64,000 nucleotides of DNA, taken from contig NZ_JAAGOH010000020.1 of assembly GCF_010499455.1 (NCBI RefSeq), positions 1-64,000 of the forward strand, in the 5' to 3' direction. Both the position numbers and the translations under genes were made by a program. The notes beneath the pieces were generated by a model. It saw only the letters and a program-made list of their open reading frames with translations, did no database searches and was not told the DNA's origin. Shown in pieces: positions 27,355-36,532 of this stretch; within the stretch, counting starts at the first letter, position 1, and each line of letters begins with the position of its first letter. Source of the DNA: Ideonella livida (GTDB taxonomy: Bacteria > Pseudomonadota > Gammaproteobacteria > Burkholderiales > Burkholderiaceae_C).

Positions 27355-28809
27355 ATGGCCAAGACCTGCATCGTGCATGTCGGCATGCACAAGACCGGAA
27401 CCTCGTCGATCCAGCAGACGCTGTTCCGCAACGCCAGCCTACAGGGGCTGCACTACGTCGACTTGGATACGCCCAACGCCAGCTACCCCATGCTGCTGGC
27501 CTTTGCGGAGCGTCTGGAGGGCCTGCCCTACTACGGCCGCCTGGGTACACCGCTGTCGGAGTTGGAGGTGCTGCGCCAGCGGATGCGCGACACGCTGGTC
27601 AAGGAATTGTCCAAGCCGTTCGAGCGCTTCCTGATCTCCGGCGAGGAGATCTCCAAGATGTCGGAAACCGAGGTGCGGGCCATGGCCGACCTGCTGCGCA
27701 GTTGCGTGGACGAGGTGCGGGTCGTGGCCTATGTGCGCGACGTCAAGGGCTACATGGAGAGCGCCCTGCAACAGCGCCTCAAAGGGGGTAGCCTGGACCT
27801 CGGGCGTCGCATGCGGGTCCTCTATCCCGACTACCGTGATCGGTTCCAGAAGTTCGAGACGGTCTTCGGCCCGGACCGGGTCAGCCTCTGGCCCTTCCGG
27901 CCCGATGCCTTCCCCGAGCGCTGCGTGGTCCGAGACCTGGCCGCCCGTCTGGACTTCCGCTTGGACCTGGGGACCATTGTCCGCAGCAACGAGAGCATGT
28001 CGGCCGAGGCCGCTGCGCTGCTCTACTTGGTGCGCAAGTGGCTTCCGCCGCTGCCCAAGGGGCAGGACAGCCTGGCCGGTGAGCGCAAGCTGGTGCGCGC
28101 CATCTCTCATCTGCCCGGGCGCAAGCTGCGGCTTGCCCCGCAGACCGTGCTGGAGACGGCAACGCCGCAGGCGGATGACCTGGCCTGGATCGCTGCGCGC
28201 GTTGGCCAGGAGCTTTTGCTGCCCGGGGTGGCTGGCGAAGGCGACCTGCGCGATGAGGAGGATCTGGTGGCCTTGGCGCGCTCCTGCGTGCCGTGGCTGG
28301 CCGGCCAGCTGGGTGAACCGCTGGCCACTGACATGAGCGTCGAGGATCTGGCCTGGTGCCTGGCGCGGCTGCGCAACCTCCACTGTCCCCAGGCACTGAC
28401 GACCCGCGATGCCCTGCAGGCACATCTGCAGCAGCAGGAGTTGGACCGGCTCCAACGCCGCCAGGCCCGCAAGGCCCGGCAGGCGGCGCTGCAAACGCCG
28501 GTGCGCCGTGGCGGTCGCCGGAAAGCCGTCGAGGCGGCGGGCGTTCCCGCCACCCCCGAGCCCCCGGCAGCGCCGGGCGAGCGCGTGAGTGAGCTGCTGC
28601 AGCAGTTGCGCGCCGACTTCGCCAAGCCGCCCCGGACCCCGGCCGAGGAGCGCGCGGCGCGGCAGGCCGAGCGCGAGCACAAGCAGGCCCTTCGGGCGCA
28701 ACGTGAAGCCTCCCGCGCAGGTCGCCAGGCTTTGCGGGATGTCCGCAAGGCCGAGCGCAAGGCCCAGCGGCAGACCTCGCCGGCGGGTGACGACGCCGGC
28801 GGCGCCTGA
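27355..28809 (+). CDS. Sulfotransferase-like P-loop protein with a basic C-terminal coiled coil
   Basis: 484 residues. The start IVHVGMHKTGTSSIQQTL is the 5'-phosphosulfate-binding loop type seen in sulfotransferases, and VRVVAYVRDVKGYMESAL near residue 125 resembles their 3'-phosphate segment with the conserved Arg. This suggests a PAPS-dependent sulfotransferase or a related P-loop protein of the bacterial polysaccharide type. The last ~130 residues are Ala/Arg/Lys/Gln-rich and likely helical, unlike catalytic sulfotransferases. No good ribosome binding site precedes the ATG, and the 284 bp before it hold nothing I recognise. It has no evident functional partner nearby. Confidence 0.7.
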   Translation: MAKTCIVHVGMHKTGTSSIQQTLFRNASLQGLHYVDLDTPNASYPMLLAFAERLEGLPYYGRLGTPLSELEVLRQRMRDTLVKELSKPFERFLISGEEISKMSETEVRAMADLLRSCVDEVRVVAYVRDVKGYMESALQQRLKGGSLDLGRRMRVLYPDYRDRFQKFETVFGPDRVSLWPFRPDAFPERCVVRDLAARLDFRLDLGTIVRSNESMSAEAAALLYLVRKWLPPLPKGQDSLAGERKLVRAISHLPGRKLRLAPQTVLETATPQADDLAWIAARVGQELLLPGVAGEGDLRDEEDLVALARSCVPWLAGQLGEPLATDMSVEDLAWCLARLRNLHCPQALTTRDALQAHLQQQELDRLQRRQARKARQAALQTPVRRGGRRKAVEAAGVPATPEPPAAPGERVSELLQQLRADFAKPPRTPAEERAARQAEREHKQALRAQREASRAGRQALRDVRKAERKAQRQTSPAGDDAGGA

Positions 28810-28852
28810 GGCTTCGGCGACCTCTCGACGCCCAGGGCAACCCGGGGGGGGG

Positions 28853-29938
28853 TCAGGGGGCCATGCGCTCCACCTGCTCCCACAGCTCCGTGGCCTGTTG
28901 CGCCCAGTAGCCGGGCGAGCCGAACCAGGGAAAGGCCCGCGGGAAGGCCGGATCGTGCCAGCGACGGGCGATCCAGGCGCTGTGGTGCAGCATCCGCAGC
29001 GTGCGCAGGGGCTCGATCAGGCGGAGTTCGGTCAGGTCCAGGTCGCGCACGCTCTGGTAAGCCTCCACCAGCCGGTCCAAGGCCGTGCCCGCGCTGTCCC
29101 GGTCGCCCGGCAGCAGCATCCAGAGGTCCTGGATGGCCGGACCCGTCAGGCAGTCGTCCAGGTCCACGAAGTGCGGGCCCGCCTGCTCGCCCTCCTCGCG
29201 CCACAGCACATTGCCGGGGTGGCAGTCGCCGTGCAGGCGCAGCTGGCGCAAGCCGCCGGAGGCCGAGGACACCTCGTCAAACACCGCCTGCGCCGCTTCG
29301 AGTGCGGCCTGGCTCGCACGCAGCCAGCCGGCATCCAGCTCCGGGCGCACCAGGCCCTGGTCCAGCAAGGCTTGGCGGGCAGCGGTGCCGAGCGTCTGCA
29401 CCGTCAGCCGGGGGCGGTGCTGGAAGGGCTCGCGGGCCCCGACCCGATGCAGGCGCGCCAGCAGCCGGCCGGTCCAGGCCAGGGTGCGCTCGTCTTCCAG
29501 GTCAGGGGGGCGGCCGGCACGCCGCCGGCTCACCGCGAAGCGCCAGCTGGGGCCCTCGGGCAGTTGGACATGGCCCAGCGTGCCCTGTTGGCCATCGCGG
29601 CACACGCCTGCGGCGGCATCCTCCGCGGGCAGCACGAGCGGTGGCACCACGGGCACCTCCTCGGCGGCCAGCGCCAGGGCGAAGCGATGCTCCTCCCGCA
29701 GCTGCGCATCGCTCCAGCGTTCCGGCCGGTAGAACTTGACGACGACGACTTCGCCCTCGTCCAGGTGAACCTGCCAGACACGGTTTTCATAGGAGTTGAG
29801 CTGCAGCAGCCGGCCATCCGGGTGGAAGCCGGCATGCCACAGCGTGTCCAGCACCACCTGGGGGTCCAGGGCGGCAAAGGGCGCCACAGACGTCGGGTGG
29901 GCGTCCTGTGCGGAACGGGGAAAAGGGGTGTCGGGCAT
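28853..29938 (-). CDS. srkA: Stress-response serine/threonine kinase SrkA (YihE)
   Basis: 361 residues from the ATG at 29938. Choline-kinase-like fold. Early LQLNSYENRVWQVHLDEGE and VVVKFYRPERW (the ATP-binding Lys), the catalytic loop LRLHGDCHPGNVLW and the metal-binding Asp in HFVDLDDCLTGPAIQDLWML. In E. coli YihE/SrkA counters stress-induced toxin-mediated cell death. Convergent with the sulfotransferase-like gene; the GNAT gene lies 52 bp upstream on the same strand. Confidence 0.92.
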   Translation of the reverse strand: MPDTPFPRSAQDAHPTSVAPFAALDPQVVLDTLWHAGFHPDGRLLQLNSYENRVWQVHLDEGEVVVVKFYRPERWSDAQLREEHRFALALAAEEVPVVPPLVLPAEDAAAGVCRDGQQGTLGHVQLPEGPSWRFAVSRRRAGRPPDLEDERTLAWTGRLLARLHRVGAREPFQHRPRLTVQTLGTAARQALLDQGLVRPELDAGWLRASQAALEAAQAVFDEVSSASGGLRQLRLHGDCHPGNVLWREEGEQAGPHFVDLDDCLTGPAIQDLWMLLPGDRDSAGTALDRLVEAYQSVRDLDLTELRLIEPLRTLRMLHHSAWIARRWHDPAFPRAFPWFGSPGYWAQQATELWEQVERMAP

Positions 29939-29990
29939 GGCGGCATGGTAGCGAGCTGCCCGTCGTGCACGCGCCCGGCGTGCGCTCGCT

Positions 29991-30662
29991 TCACTCGAGA
30001 CGGTCGCGTCGCACCTTCTCCACCTGCTGGCGCACGTCGGTGAACAGGCCCAGCAGCGCATCCACCCGCTTGGCCCCCAGCTTCACCTGGTAGTCCAGCT
30101 CGGCGGCCTGGTCCTCAACCAGCGCCTCCAGGTGCGAACCCAGCGTCATCGGCGGCAGCCGAAGCTTGGCTTCGGCTTCCGAGCCTTCGCGCACGACCTG
30201 GGCGCCCGCGTTGCGGGCGATGCGCAGCATGGCCGCGTTCTCGCTCAGTGCGTGGATCACCAGGGTGTCGACCTGCCGGTTGCGGGCATGCAGCATGGCA
30301 TGGCCGAACAGCCGCGCCCCATAGCCCCGGCCGCGTGCGGCCGGCACCACGGACACACCGAACTCCGCGGCCGGCGCCTCCTCCGGCAGCGGCTGCAGGT
30401 AGGCCAGGTGGGCCATGGCAATGATTTCCAGCTTCCGGTTGAAGATGCCGAATACCTCGTCCCGGTCAAAGCTGATCATGTCCACGTAGCGGGCGACCTG
30501 CGCGTCAGAGGCGCTGTAGCCGAATCGCAGGTAGCGGTCATGGGGCGCCAGCGCCATCAGGTGCGACAGGATGCGGCCGCGGTGGCGCTCGACCAGACTG
30601 CGGATGGGAATCCACCGGAAGGTCGGCGGCGTCTTGGTCTCGGGGGCGGCGGCTTCGGTCAT
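29991..30662 (-). CDS. GNAT-family N-acetyltransferase
   Basis: 223 residues from the ATG at 30662, with GGAGG seven bases upstream. The acetyl-CoA binding motif A is visible as FGVSVVPAARGRGYGARLFG, followed by ALSENAAMLRIARNAGAQV. The C-terminal third (about residue 165 on) is a helical extension outside the GNAT fold. Substrate unknown. Probably co-transcribed with srkA. Confidence 0.85.
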   Translation of the reverse strand: MTEAAAPETKTPPTFRWIPIRSLVERHRGRILSHLMALAPHDRYLRFGYSASDAQVARYVDMISFDRDEVFGIFNRKLEIIAMAHLAYLQPLPEEAPAAEFGVSVVPAARGRGYGARLFGHAMLHARNRQVDTLVIHALSENAAMLRIARNAGAQVVREGSEAEAKLRLPPMTLGSHLEALVEDQAAELDYQVKLGAKRVDALLGLFTDVRQQVEKVRRDRLE

Positions 30663-30999
30663 GGCGGTGCCTCCAGGGCGGAGGAAGGACGGCACAGTCC
30701 GTGCCGCGGGATGAGGATTGAGGGTTAACCCTTACAGCATTGTAAGGAAGGCTGATCGAAGCCGCAGGGCGTGAATGTGGGGGGATGGGCCGGGATGGGG
30801 CCTGTTCTCCTGCAGAGCGGGCCGTGTATACTCCGACGTTTCCCGTTGTTGGCGGGGAGTGGTGCATGCTGGCTCAGGCTGGCTTAAGAGGGTGCACCCG
30901 GCGAGGCCGCATGCCCGGATTCCATCCGGGGGACAAGCGGTTCCAAAGGGGCACTTCGCGCTGCAGACAGCCGACATTCTCATTGCAAGAGTTCTGCTC
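30663..30999 (+). promoter_or_regulatory. rplM-rpsI promoter and leader region
   Basis: 337 bp without a gene. TATACT at 30827-30832 is a good -10 box for an rplM promoter, though the -35 (TTCTCC, 30805-30810) is poor. The resulting leader of about 165 nt contains a perfect 7-bp hairpin with a 3-nt loop (CCCGGAT-TCC-ATCCGGG, 30914-30930). In other bacteria L13 leaders regulate their own operon; whether this one does is not shown. The left half is the divergent promoter region of the GNAT gene. Confidence 0.5.
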
Positions 31000-31428
31000 A
31001 TGAAGACCTTCAGCGCCAAGCCGGCCGAGGTGACGCACGAGTGGTTTGTGATTGACGCCACCGATAAGGTGCTCGGACGTGTCGCCAGCGAAGTGGCACT
31101 CCGTCTGCGCGGCAAGCACAAGGCCATTTACACCCCGCACGTGGATACCGGCGACTACATCGTCGTGGTCAATGCCGACAAGATCCGTGTCACTGGCAAC
31201 AAGGCCAACGACAAGATCTACTACCGTCACTCTGGCTTCCCGGGCGGCATCTACGCCACGAAGTTCAAGGACATGCAAGCCAAGCACCCCGGCCGCGCGC
31301 TGGAGAAGGCCGTCAAGGGCATGCTGCCCAAGGGCCCGCTGGGTTATGCCATGGTCAAGAAGCTGAAGGTGTACGCCGGTGCCGAGCATCCGCACACCGC
31401 CCAGCAGCCCAAGGCGCTGGAAATCTGA
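31000..31428 (+). CDS. rplM: 50S ribosomal protein L13
   Basis: 142 residues, the standard length. [20 protein letters not shown], then [34 protein letters not shown] and [13 protein letters not shown] are diagnostic. rpsI follows after 10 bp, the near-universal L13-S9 pair. Confidence 0.98.
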   Translation: MKTFSAKPAEVTHEWFVIDATDKVLGRVASEVALRLRGKHKAIYTPHVDTGDYIVVVNADKIRVTGNKANDKIYYRHSGFPGGIYATKFKDMQAKHPGRALEKAVKGMLPKGPLGYAMVKKLKVYAGAEHPHTAQQPKALEI

Positions 31429-31438
31429 GGAGCGCTGA

Positions 31439-31831
31439 ATGATCGGTAACTGGAACTATGGCACCGGCCGTCGCAAGTCGTCTGTCGCCCGCGTCTTCCT
31501 GAAGAAGGGCACTGGCCAGATCGTCGTCAACGGCAAGCCGGTGGACAAGTACTTCGGCCGCCAGACCTCCATCATGGTGGTCAAGCAGCCGCTGGTGCTG
31601 ACCGAGAACGTCGAAGCTTTCGACGTGCAGGTCAATGTGCACGGTGGCGGTGAGTCCGGCCAAGCCGGCGCCGTCCGTCACGGCATCACCCGTGCCCTGA
31701 TCGACTACGACGCAGCCCTGAAGCCGGCCCTGAGCCAGGCAGGCTACGTGACCCGCGATGCCCGTGAGGTCGAGCGTAAGAAGGTCGGTCTGCACGGTGC
31801 TCGTCGCCGTAAGCAGTTCAGCAAGCGCTGA
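31439..31831 (+). CDS. rpsI: 30S ribosomal protein S9
   Basis: 130 residues with the S9 start [14 protein letters not shown], the core [18 protein letters not shown], and the conserved basic tail ending in QFSKR that reaches the P site. Followed by a strong terminator at 31870. Confidence 0.98.
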   Translation: MIGNWNYGTGRRKSSVARVFLKKGTGQIVVNGKPVDKYFGRQTSIMVVKQPLVLTENVEAFDVQVNVHGGGESGQAGAVRHGITRALIDYDAALKPALSQAGYVTRDAREVERKKVGLHGARRRKQFSKR

Positions 31832-31869
31832 TCGCTGCTGCCAGGGCTCAAGGCCCTGGCGACACCTTG

Positions 31870-31898
31870 CAAAGGGCCGCTTCTGCGGCCCTTTGTCA
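31870..31898 (+). terminator. Rho-independent terminator of rplM-rpsI
   Basis: CAAAGGGCCGC, loop TTCT, GCGGCCCTTTG: an 11-bp perfect stem 38 bp past the rpsI stop, ending in CTTTGTC. Confidence 0.85.
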
Positions 31899-31974
31899 TG
31901 GGGACGCCGCCTCAGGGGTTGGGTCAGAATCGACGGTCCACCCTTGCCCCTCTTCTTTCAGAAAGGCCCGGCCG

Positions 31975-32682
31975 ATGCGCTGGAAGCTGTTTCGCCGTCG
32001 GCTGTCGATCTCCGCACCACGCATGATCGTGCGCAGCCATCTGCCCTGGCCGTTGCGCTGGGCGGCGCTGGCGGTCATGCTGGGCTTTTCCGGCGCGCTC
32101 GCGCTCTGGGCTTTTGAGTTCGGCAAGGACATCGCGGGCGTGGACCGTGGCAGCCGGGAGGAAGTGGTGCGCTTGCACGAGGAGCTCTCGCGTCTTCGCG
32201 ATGACCGGGACCGGGCGCAGTCCATTGCCAACACGGCAGAGAGCCTGCTCAAGACGGAGCGTGCCTCACAGGAAAAGCTGGCCGAGCAACTGCGTCAGGT
32301 GGAGGCCGACAACCTTGCCCTGAAAGCCGATCTGGGCTTTTTTGAACGCCTGCTGCCGGCGGCGGGCAAACCCGGGGGACTGCAACTGCGCGGGGTGCAG
32401 GTTCAGGCGGATGGCGCCGGGCTGCGCTACCAGGTCCTGGTGACGCAGGCGGCCAAGGCGGCTCCATTTGCCGGAAGGCTGGAACTGCAGCTCAGTGGAA
32501 CGCAGCAGGGGCGCCCCTGGAGCCTGACCCCGGCCGAGGCGGCCAGGACCCTGCAGGTGAAGTCTTACGCACGCCTGGAGGGCCACGTCAGCCTACCTGC
32601 GCAGACGGTGGTTAAACTGGTGCAGATCGCCGTGCGCGACGGCGCCGGTGCAGTGGTGGCCACCGAATCGGTGCGGCTTTGA
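31975..32682 (+). CDS. DUF6776 family membrane-anchored protein
   Basis: 235 residues from the ATG at 31975. A short basic N-terminus, one transmembrane helix (about residues 25-45, LPWPLRWAALAVMLGFSGAL), a coiled coil (about 60-110, rich in Glu/Arg/Leu), and a C-terminal beta-rich domain that ends with TVVKLVQIAVRDGAG. Function unknown; the position between rpsI and a bactofilin gene is typical of Burkholderiales. It may work with the bactofilin at the inner membrane, which is inference from order only. Confidence 0.8.
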   Translation: MRWKLFRRRLSISAPRMIVRSHLPWPLRWAALAVMLGFSGALALWAFEFGKDIAGVDRGSREEVVRLHEELSRLRDDRDRAQSIANTAESLLKTERASQEKLAEQLRQVEADNLALKADLGFFERLLPAAGKPGGLQLRGVQVQADGAGLRYQVLVTQAAKAAPFAGRLELQLSGTQQGRPWSLTPAEAARTLQVKSYARLEGHVSLPAQTVVKLVQIAVRDGAGAVVATESVRL

Positions 32683-32777
32683 CGCACGGGCCACGCCCGG
32701 CACCGTGCGGCGACGGGCGAATGACGTTGGGGCCCGCGGCGCATGACCGGGGCAAGGCAAGACACAGGAGAGCGGCC

Positions 32778-33206
32778 ATGTGGTTTGGTAAGCGCAGGAA
32801 GCAACCGCCCATCCGAAGCCTGATCGGCGAAGGCACCGTGGTGCGCGGTGAGGTGCAGTTTGAGGACGGCCTGCGGGTTGATGGCGAGATCGAGGGCGAC
32901 ATCGTCGCTACTGGCGCGGCCAGCCTGCTGGTGATCAGCGAGAATGCCCGCATCCGTGGCAAGGTCAGTGCCGGCCATGTGATCATCAACGGTGAAGTGT
33001 CCGGACCGGTGGAGGCGCTGGAGCTCCTGGAGCTCCAACCCAAGGCCCGGGTGGTGGGGGATGTGCACTACGGTGCGCTTGAAATGCACCAGGGCGCCAC
33101 GATCCAGGGGGCCTTGTGCCCCCGGTCTGCCGGGCAGGAGACGCCGGCCCTGCTGGAGAACGGCGCCAAGCCGGTCCTCAAACTGGCGGCGTCCAACGAG
33201 GCCTGA
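32778..33206 (+). CDS. Bactofilin (polymer-forming cytoskeletal protein)
   Basis: 142 residues from the ATG at 32778. The central ~95 residues form the right-handed beta-helix of bactofilins (DUF583), with repeating strands such as [30 protein letters not shown] and [17 protein letters not shown]. Short disordered basic start and C-terminal tail flank it. Self-assembling scaffold for envelope proteins. An M23 peptidase and anmK nearby fit the frequent association of bactofilins with M23 wall hydrolases. Confidence 0.9.
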   Translation: MWFGKRRKQPPIRSLIGEGTVVRGEVQFEDGLRVDGEIEGDIVATGAASLLVISENARIRGKVSAGHVIINGEVSGPVEALELLELQPKARVVGDVHYGALEMHQGATIQGALCPRSAGQETPALLENGAKPVLKLAASNEA

Positions 33207-33243
33207 ACACCGGGCCGGTTTGAACAAACTTGGAAGGAACGAC

Positions 33244-33624
33244 ATGAACGCAGTGGCCGAAACCCTGGCTCCCGAAACCGGCACCGAGGGGATGCCCGCT
33301 CCGCTGATCTTCACCGATGCCGCCGCCGCCAAGGTGGCTGATCTGGTGGCCGAGGAAGGTAACCCTGACCTGAAGCTGCGCGTGTTCGTGCAGGGCGGCG
33401 GTTGCTCGGGCTTCCAGTACGGTTTCACCTTCGATGAGATCGCCAACGAGGACGACACCCAAATGTCCAAGAACGGCGTCACGCTGCTGATCGATGCCAT
33501 GAGCCTGCAGTACCTGGTGGGGGCGGAGATCGACTACAAGGAAGACCTGAACGGCTCGCAGTTCGTCATCAAGAACCCGAACGCCACCACCACCTGTGGT
33601 TGCGGCTCGAGCTTCTCCGCCTGA
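33244..33624 (+). CDS. erpA: Iron-sulfur cluster insertion protein ErpA
   Basis: A-type Fe-S carrier, 126 residues. The three cluster-binding Cys are present: one in [13 protein letters not shown] and two in the C-terminal [11 protein letters not shown]. Also typical are [11 protein letters not shown] and [12 protein letters not shown]. Delivers [Fe-S] clusters to apo-enzymes. A terminator follows. Confidence 0.95.
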   Translation: MNAVAETLAPETGTEGMPAPLIFTDAAAAKVADLVAEEGNPDLKLRVFVQGGGCSGFQYGFTFDEIANEDDTQMSKNGVTLLIDAMSLQYLVGAEIDYKEDLNGSQFVIKNPNATTTCGCGSSFSA

Positions 33625-33682
33625 TGCGCACTGCGGTTTGAGGCAGGCGCGGGCCGGTTCCCGTCTGCTTACGCCGAACAAG

Positions 33683-33706
33683 AGGCCGCCTGAGGGCGGC
33701 CTTTTG
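33683..33706 (+). terminator. Rho-independent terminator after erpA
   Basis: AGGCCGCC (33683-33690), loop TGAG, GGCGGCCT (33695-33702), then TTTTG. It also lies at the 3' end of the convergent anmK. Confidence 0.85.
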
Positions 33707-33739
33707 CATGGCGCTCTTGTCGCCGGTCCGACGCCGGGC

Positions 33740-34888
33740 TCAGGCCGGCGTGAGGCTGCCCAGCAGGCGGGGGCCACGCGCCCCGGTGACTTCCGGCAAG
33801 CTGGCCGGCACGCGCCGGCACAGGGCACTGGCCAGCCAGGCGAAGGCGGCGGCCTCCACCTGCAGTGGCGGCAGGCCTTGGCTGTCGGTGCTGCGCACCG
33901 GCAGGCCGGGCAGGGCCCGGCGCAGCCGCGCCATCAGGTCATCGTTGAGGGCGCCGCCGCCGCACACCAGCAACTGCGCGCAGTGAGGCGCCTCGCGCCG
34001 CAGGGCCTGGGCCGCGGCCTGCGCGCTCAGCTCGGCCAGGGTGGCCTGCACATCCTGCGGGACCAGTGTCAGGCCGTCCAGACGGGCCGCCAGCCAGCCC
34101 TCGTGGAACAGGTCACGGCCGGTGCTCTTGGGCGGCCGCCGTGCGAAGAAGGGCTCAGCCAGACAGCGCGCCAGCAGCGTGGCATGGACCTGCCCGCCGG
34201 CCGACCAACGGCCCGCGGCGTCATAGGCAGTGCCCAGGTGGCGTTGGCACCAGCCGTCGAGCAGGGCGTTGGCCGGGCCGCAGTCAAACCCTGTGACCGG
34301 GCCGTCTGGCGCGGTGCTGTGGGCCGCCGCCGGCGGCAGCAGGGTCAGGTTGGCGATGCCACCCAGGTTGAGCACCGCACGGTGTTCCGTCGCCCGGCCA
34401 AAGACCAGGGCATGGAAAGCGGGCACCAGCGGTGCGCCTTGTCCGCCGGCGGCCAAGTCCCGAGGGCGGAAGTCGTGGGCCACGTCGATGCCGGTCAGCT
34501 CCGCCAGCAGGGCCGGTTGGTTGAGTTGCAGTGTGTAGCCCAGCCCATCGAACTCCCCAGGGCGATGGCGCACCGTCTGGCCATGGCTGCCGATGGCCCG
34601 GATCTCCCGGGCGGGCAGACCAGCCCGCGCCAGCAGTTCGTCCACCACCTGCGCCTGCAGCCGGGTCAGGGCGTTGGCGGCCAGGGCAGCATGGTGCAGC
34701 TCATCGGCGCCCGGGCTGTTGAGCGCCAGCAGCGTGGCGCGCAGGGCCTCCGGCATGGGTCGGTGGGCATGGGTGAGCACCTGCAAGCCGCCGGTCGCGG
34801 GAAGGCGGGCCAGGACGCCGTCCACCCCGTCCAGCGAGGTGCCCGACATCAGGCCGATGAACAGCTCGCGCGGGTCTGGCGTAGTCAC
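33740..34888 (-). CDS. anmK: Anhydro-N-acetylmuramic acid kinase
   Basis: Phosphorylates 1,6-anhydro-MurNAc released by lytic transglycosylases, for cell-wall recycling. 382 residues from a GTG at 34888 that shares GTGA with the stop of the upstream M23 gene; no in-frame ATG precedes the family motif FIGLMSGTSLDGVD. Other signatures: AIGSHGQTVRHRP, VLNLGGIANLTLLP, FDCGPANALLD and VCGGGALNDDLMARL. Partner of the lytic transglycosylase at 2.4 kb. Confidence 0.94.
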   Translation of the reverse strand: MTTPDPRELFIGLMSGTSLDGVDGVLARLPATGGLQVLTHAHRPMPEALRATLLALNSPGADELHHAALAANALTRLQAQVVDELLARAGLPAREIRAIGSHGQTVRHRPGEFDGLGYTLQLNQPALLAELTGIDVAHDFRPRDLAAGGQGAPLVPAFHALVFGRATEHRAVLNLGGIANLTLLPPAAAHSTAPDGPVTGFDCGPANALLDGWCQRHLGTAYDAAGRWSAGGQVHATLLARCLAEPFFARRPPKSTGRDLFHEGWLAARLDGLTLVPQDVQATLAELSAQAAAQALRREAPHCAQLLVCGGGALNDDLMARLRRALPGLPVRSTDSQGLPPLQVEAAAFAWLASALCRRVPASLPEVTGARGPRLLGSLTPA

Positions 34889-36270
34889 TCGAAGCGGGTG
34901 GCGCCGCCGTCCACCTGTGCGGCCAGGGCCAGTTCGGCCTGGCGCTGGCGTGCCAGATCCTGGAACCGGTTCTTCTGGGAGGCCTCGAGTTTCAGCGTCT
35001 CGGACTGCCGGGCAAATTTCAGCGGGTCCTGATGCTTGCCGTTCACCCGCACCTCGAAGTGCAGATGGGGGCCCGTGGCCCAACCGGTGGCGCCGACCGC
35101 GCCCACCCGTTGGCCCTGGTCCACGCGTTGCCCCTTCTTCACGTCGATTCGGCTCAGGTGGGCATAGAGGGTGGTGCGTTGGTTGCCGTGGTCCACCATG
35201 ACCACGTTGCCGTAGCCGCCTTGCTGTCCGGAAAAGCTCACGACGCCCTGGCCCACGCTGCGTACCGGCGTGCCGGTGGGAGCGCCGTAGTCGGTGCCCA
35301 GATGGGCCCGCCAGGTCTGCAGGATGGGGTGGAAGCGCATGGCAAAGCCCGAGGTGACCCGGGTGAACTCCATGGGGCTGGCCAGGAAGGTGCGCCGTTT
35401 GCTTTCGCCCTGCAGGTCGTAGTAGGCGCCGCGGTTGCCCTCGCCAAACCAGACGGCCTGCACTTGGCGGCCCTTGTTGACGAACTCGGCAGCCAGCACG
35501 CGGCCGGCGCCCTGGGCCCAGGGCGCCGGTTCACCATCGGCGCTCAGGCTCTCGTAGACCACGCTGAAACGGTCGCCCTTGCGCAGCTCCCGATGGAAGT
35601 CGATGTCCGCGGCGAACAGCTCGGCCAGTTGCGAGGCCACCTTGTCGGGCAGTCCCGAAGCGTCGGTGGCGGCAAAGAGCGAGCTCTGGATGGTGCCGCT
35701 GCCCAGCCGCACGCTGGCCTGCAGGGTGCCAGTGGACAACTCGCGGTGCCAACTGCCGTCGGTCTCCCGATGGAGCTGCAGGCGTTCGAAGCGGTCTGGC
35801 GTGTCGGTCAGCGGCGCGCGCACCACCAGGCTGTGTGGCTGGCCGTGCCGATCCACCTCAGCCTGCACCAGGCGGCCGGCGCGGCCTTCGGCCAGGCGCC
35901 GGAGGTCCTCGTCGCGGCGCAGCGTGGCGATGGCCTGCGGGTCGGTCACCCCCAGGCGGCGCAGCAGGCCGTCCAGGCTGTCCTGGCTGCGGGTGACCTC
36001 GGTGCGAAACAGCCGCAGGCTGCTGCTGGCCAGGGCCTCAAGCTGGGGTTCGGCCGCCTCAGGGGCCACGGCTTCCACCACCAGCCGCTGAGGCAGCTCG
36101 GCGGCGTCAGGGGCCAGCGGGGCGATGCCGAAGGCAGTGATGCCGTAGCCGGCCAGCAAGGCCAAGCCGGCGGCGCTGACCTGGCGGCGGTGACGGCTCA
36201 GCCAGTCTTGCAGCCGGGCGAGGGAATGTCCGGGAGTGGAGATGTCTTGCACAGGTCCCAACGATGTCAT
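34885..36270 (-). CDS. M23-family metallopeptidase (peptidoglycan hydrolase)
   Basis: 461 residues from the ATG at 36270, with an N-terminal membrane anchor/signal (AAGLALLAGYGITAFGIAPL), an intermediate ~220-residue domain of the type found in MepM/NlpD relatives, and the LytM domain. The zinc ligands are visible in MRFHPILQTWRAHLGTDYGA (HxxxD) and in ATGPHLHFEVRVNG (HxH). Probably a periplasmic D,D-endopeptidase that cuts peptide crosslinks. Coupled to anmK by a GTGA overlap; the bactofilin lies a few genes away. Confidence 0.92.
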   Translation of the reverse strand: MTSLGPVQDISTPGHSLARLQDWLSRHRRQVSAAGLALLAGYGITAFGIAPLAPDAAELPQRLVVEAVAPEAAEPQLEALASSSLRLFRTEVTRSQDSLDGLLRRLGVTDPQAIATLRRDEDLRRLAEGRAGRLVQAEVDRHGQPHSLVVRAPLTDTPDRFERLQLHRETDGSWHRELSTGTLQASVRLGSGTIQSSLFAATDASGLPDKVASQLAELFAADIDFHRELRKGDRFSVVYESLSADGEPAPWAQGAGRVLAAEFVNKGRQVQAVWFGEGNRGAYYDLQGESKRRTFLASPMEFTRVTSGFAMRFHPILQTWRAHLGTDYGAPTGTPVRSVGQGVVSFSGQQGGYGNVVMVDHGNQRTTLYAHLSRIDVKKGQRVDQGQRVGAVGATGWATGPHLHFEVRVNGKHQDPLKFARQSETLKLEASQKNRFQDLARQRQAELALAAQVDGGATRFE

Positions 36271-36532
36271 GGTCACCCGGGTCGCGCAGGCGCCCGGGCG
36301 GGAATGGATCGAAAGGGGCCTTGCTGCCGTCACCGTGGGTCCGGGTGCGCCAGGGGTGGCCCGTAGAATCGGCCGCCGCCGGTTCTTGTGACCGGTATGC
36401 AACGACCGGCGCGAGCCCCTTGCAGGGCACCAGGCCCTCCCGGGCGCGCGCTGGCTGAGTATAGCCACCTGATCCGGCTCCGCCGACCGGGTCTGCCCTG
36501 TCCGTCGCGCGCCTTGCAGCGCCTTGCCCGCC

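Noticed and set aside
36271-36532. Possible tRNA or T-box element upstream of tyrS
   Set aside because: No cloverleaf, no T-box core; T-boxes are also not expected in Betaproteobacteria.
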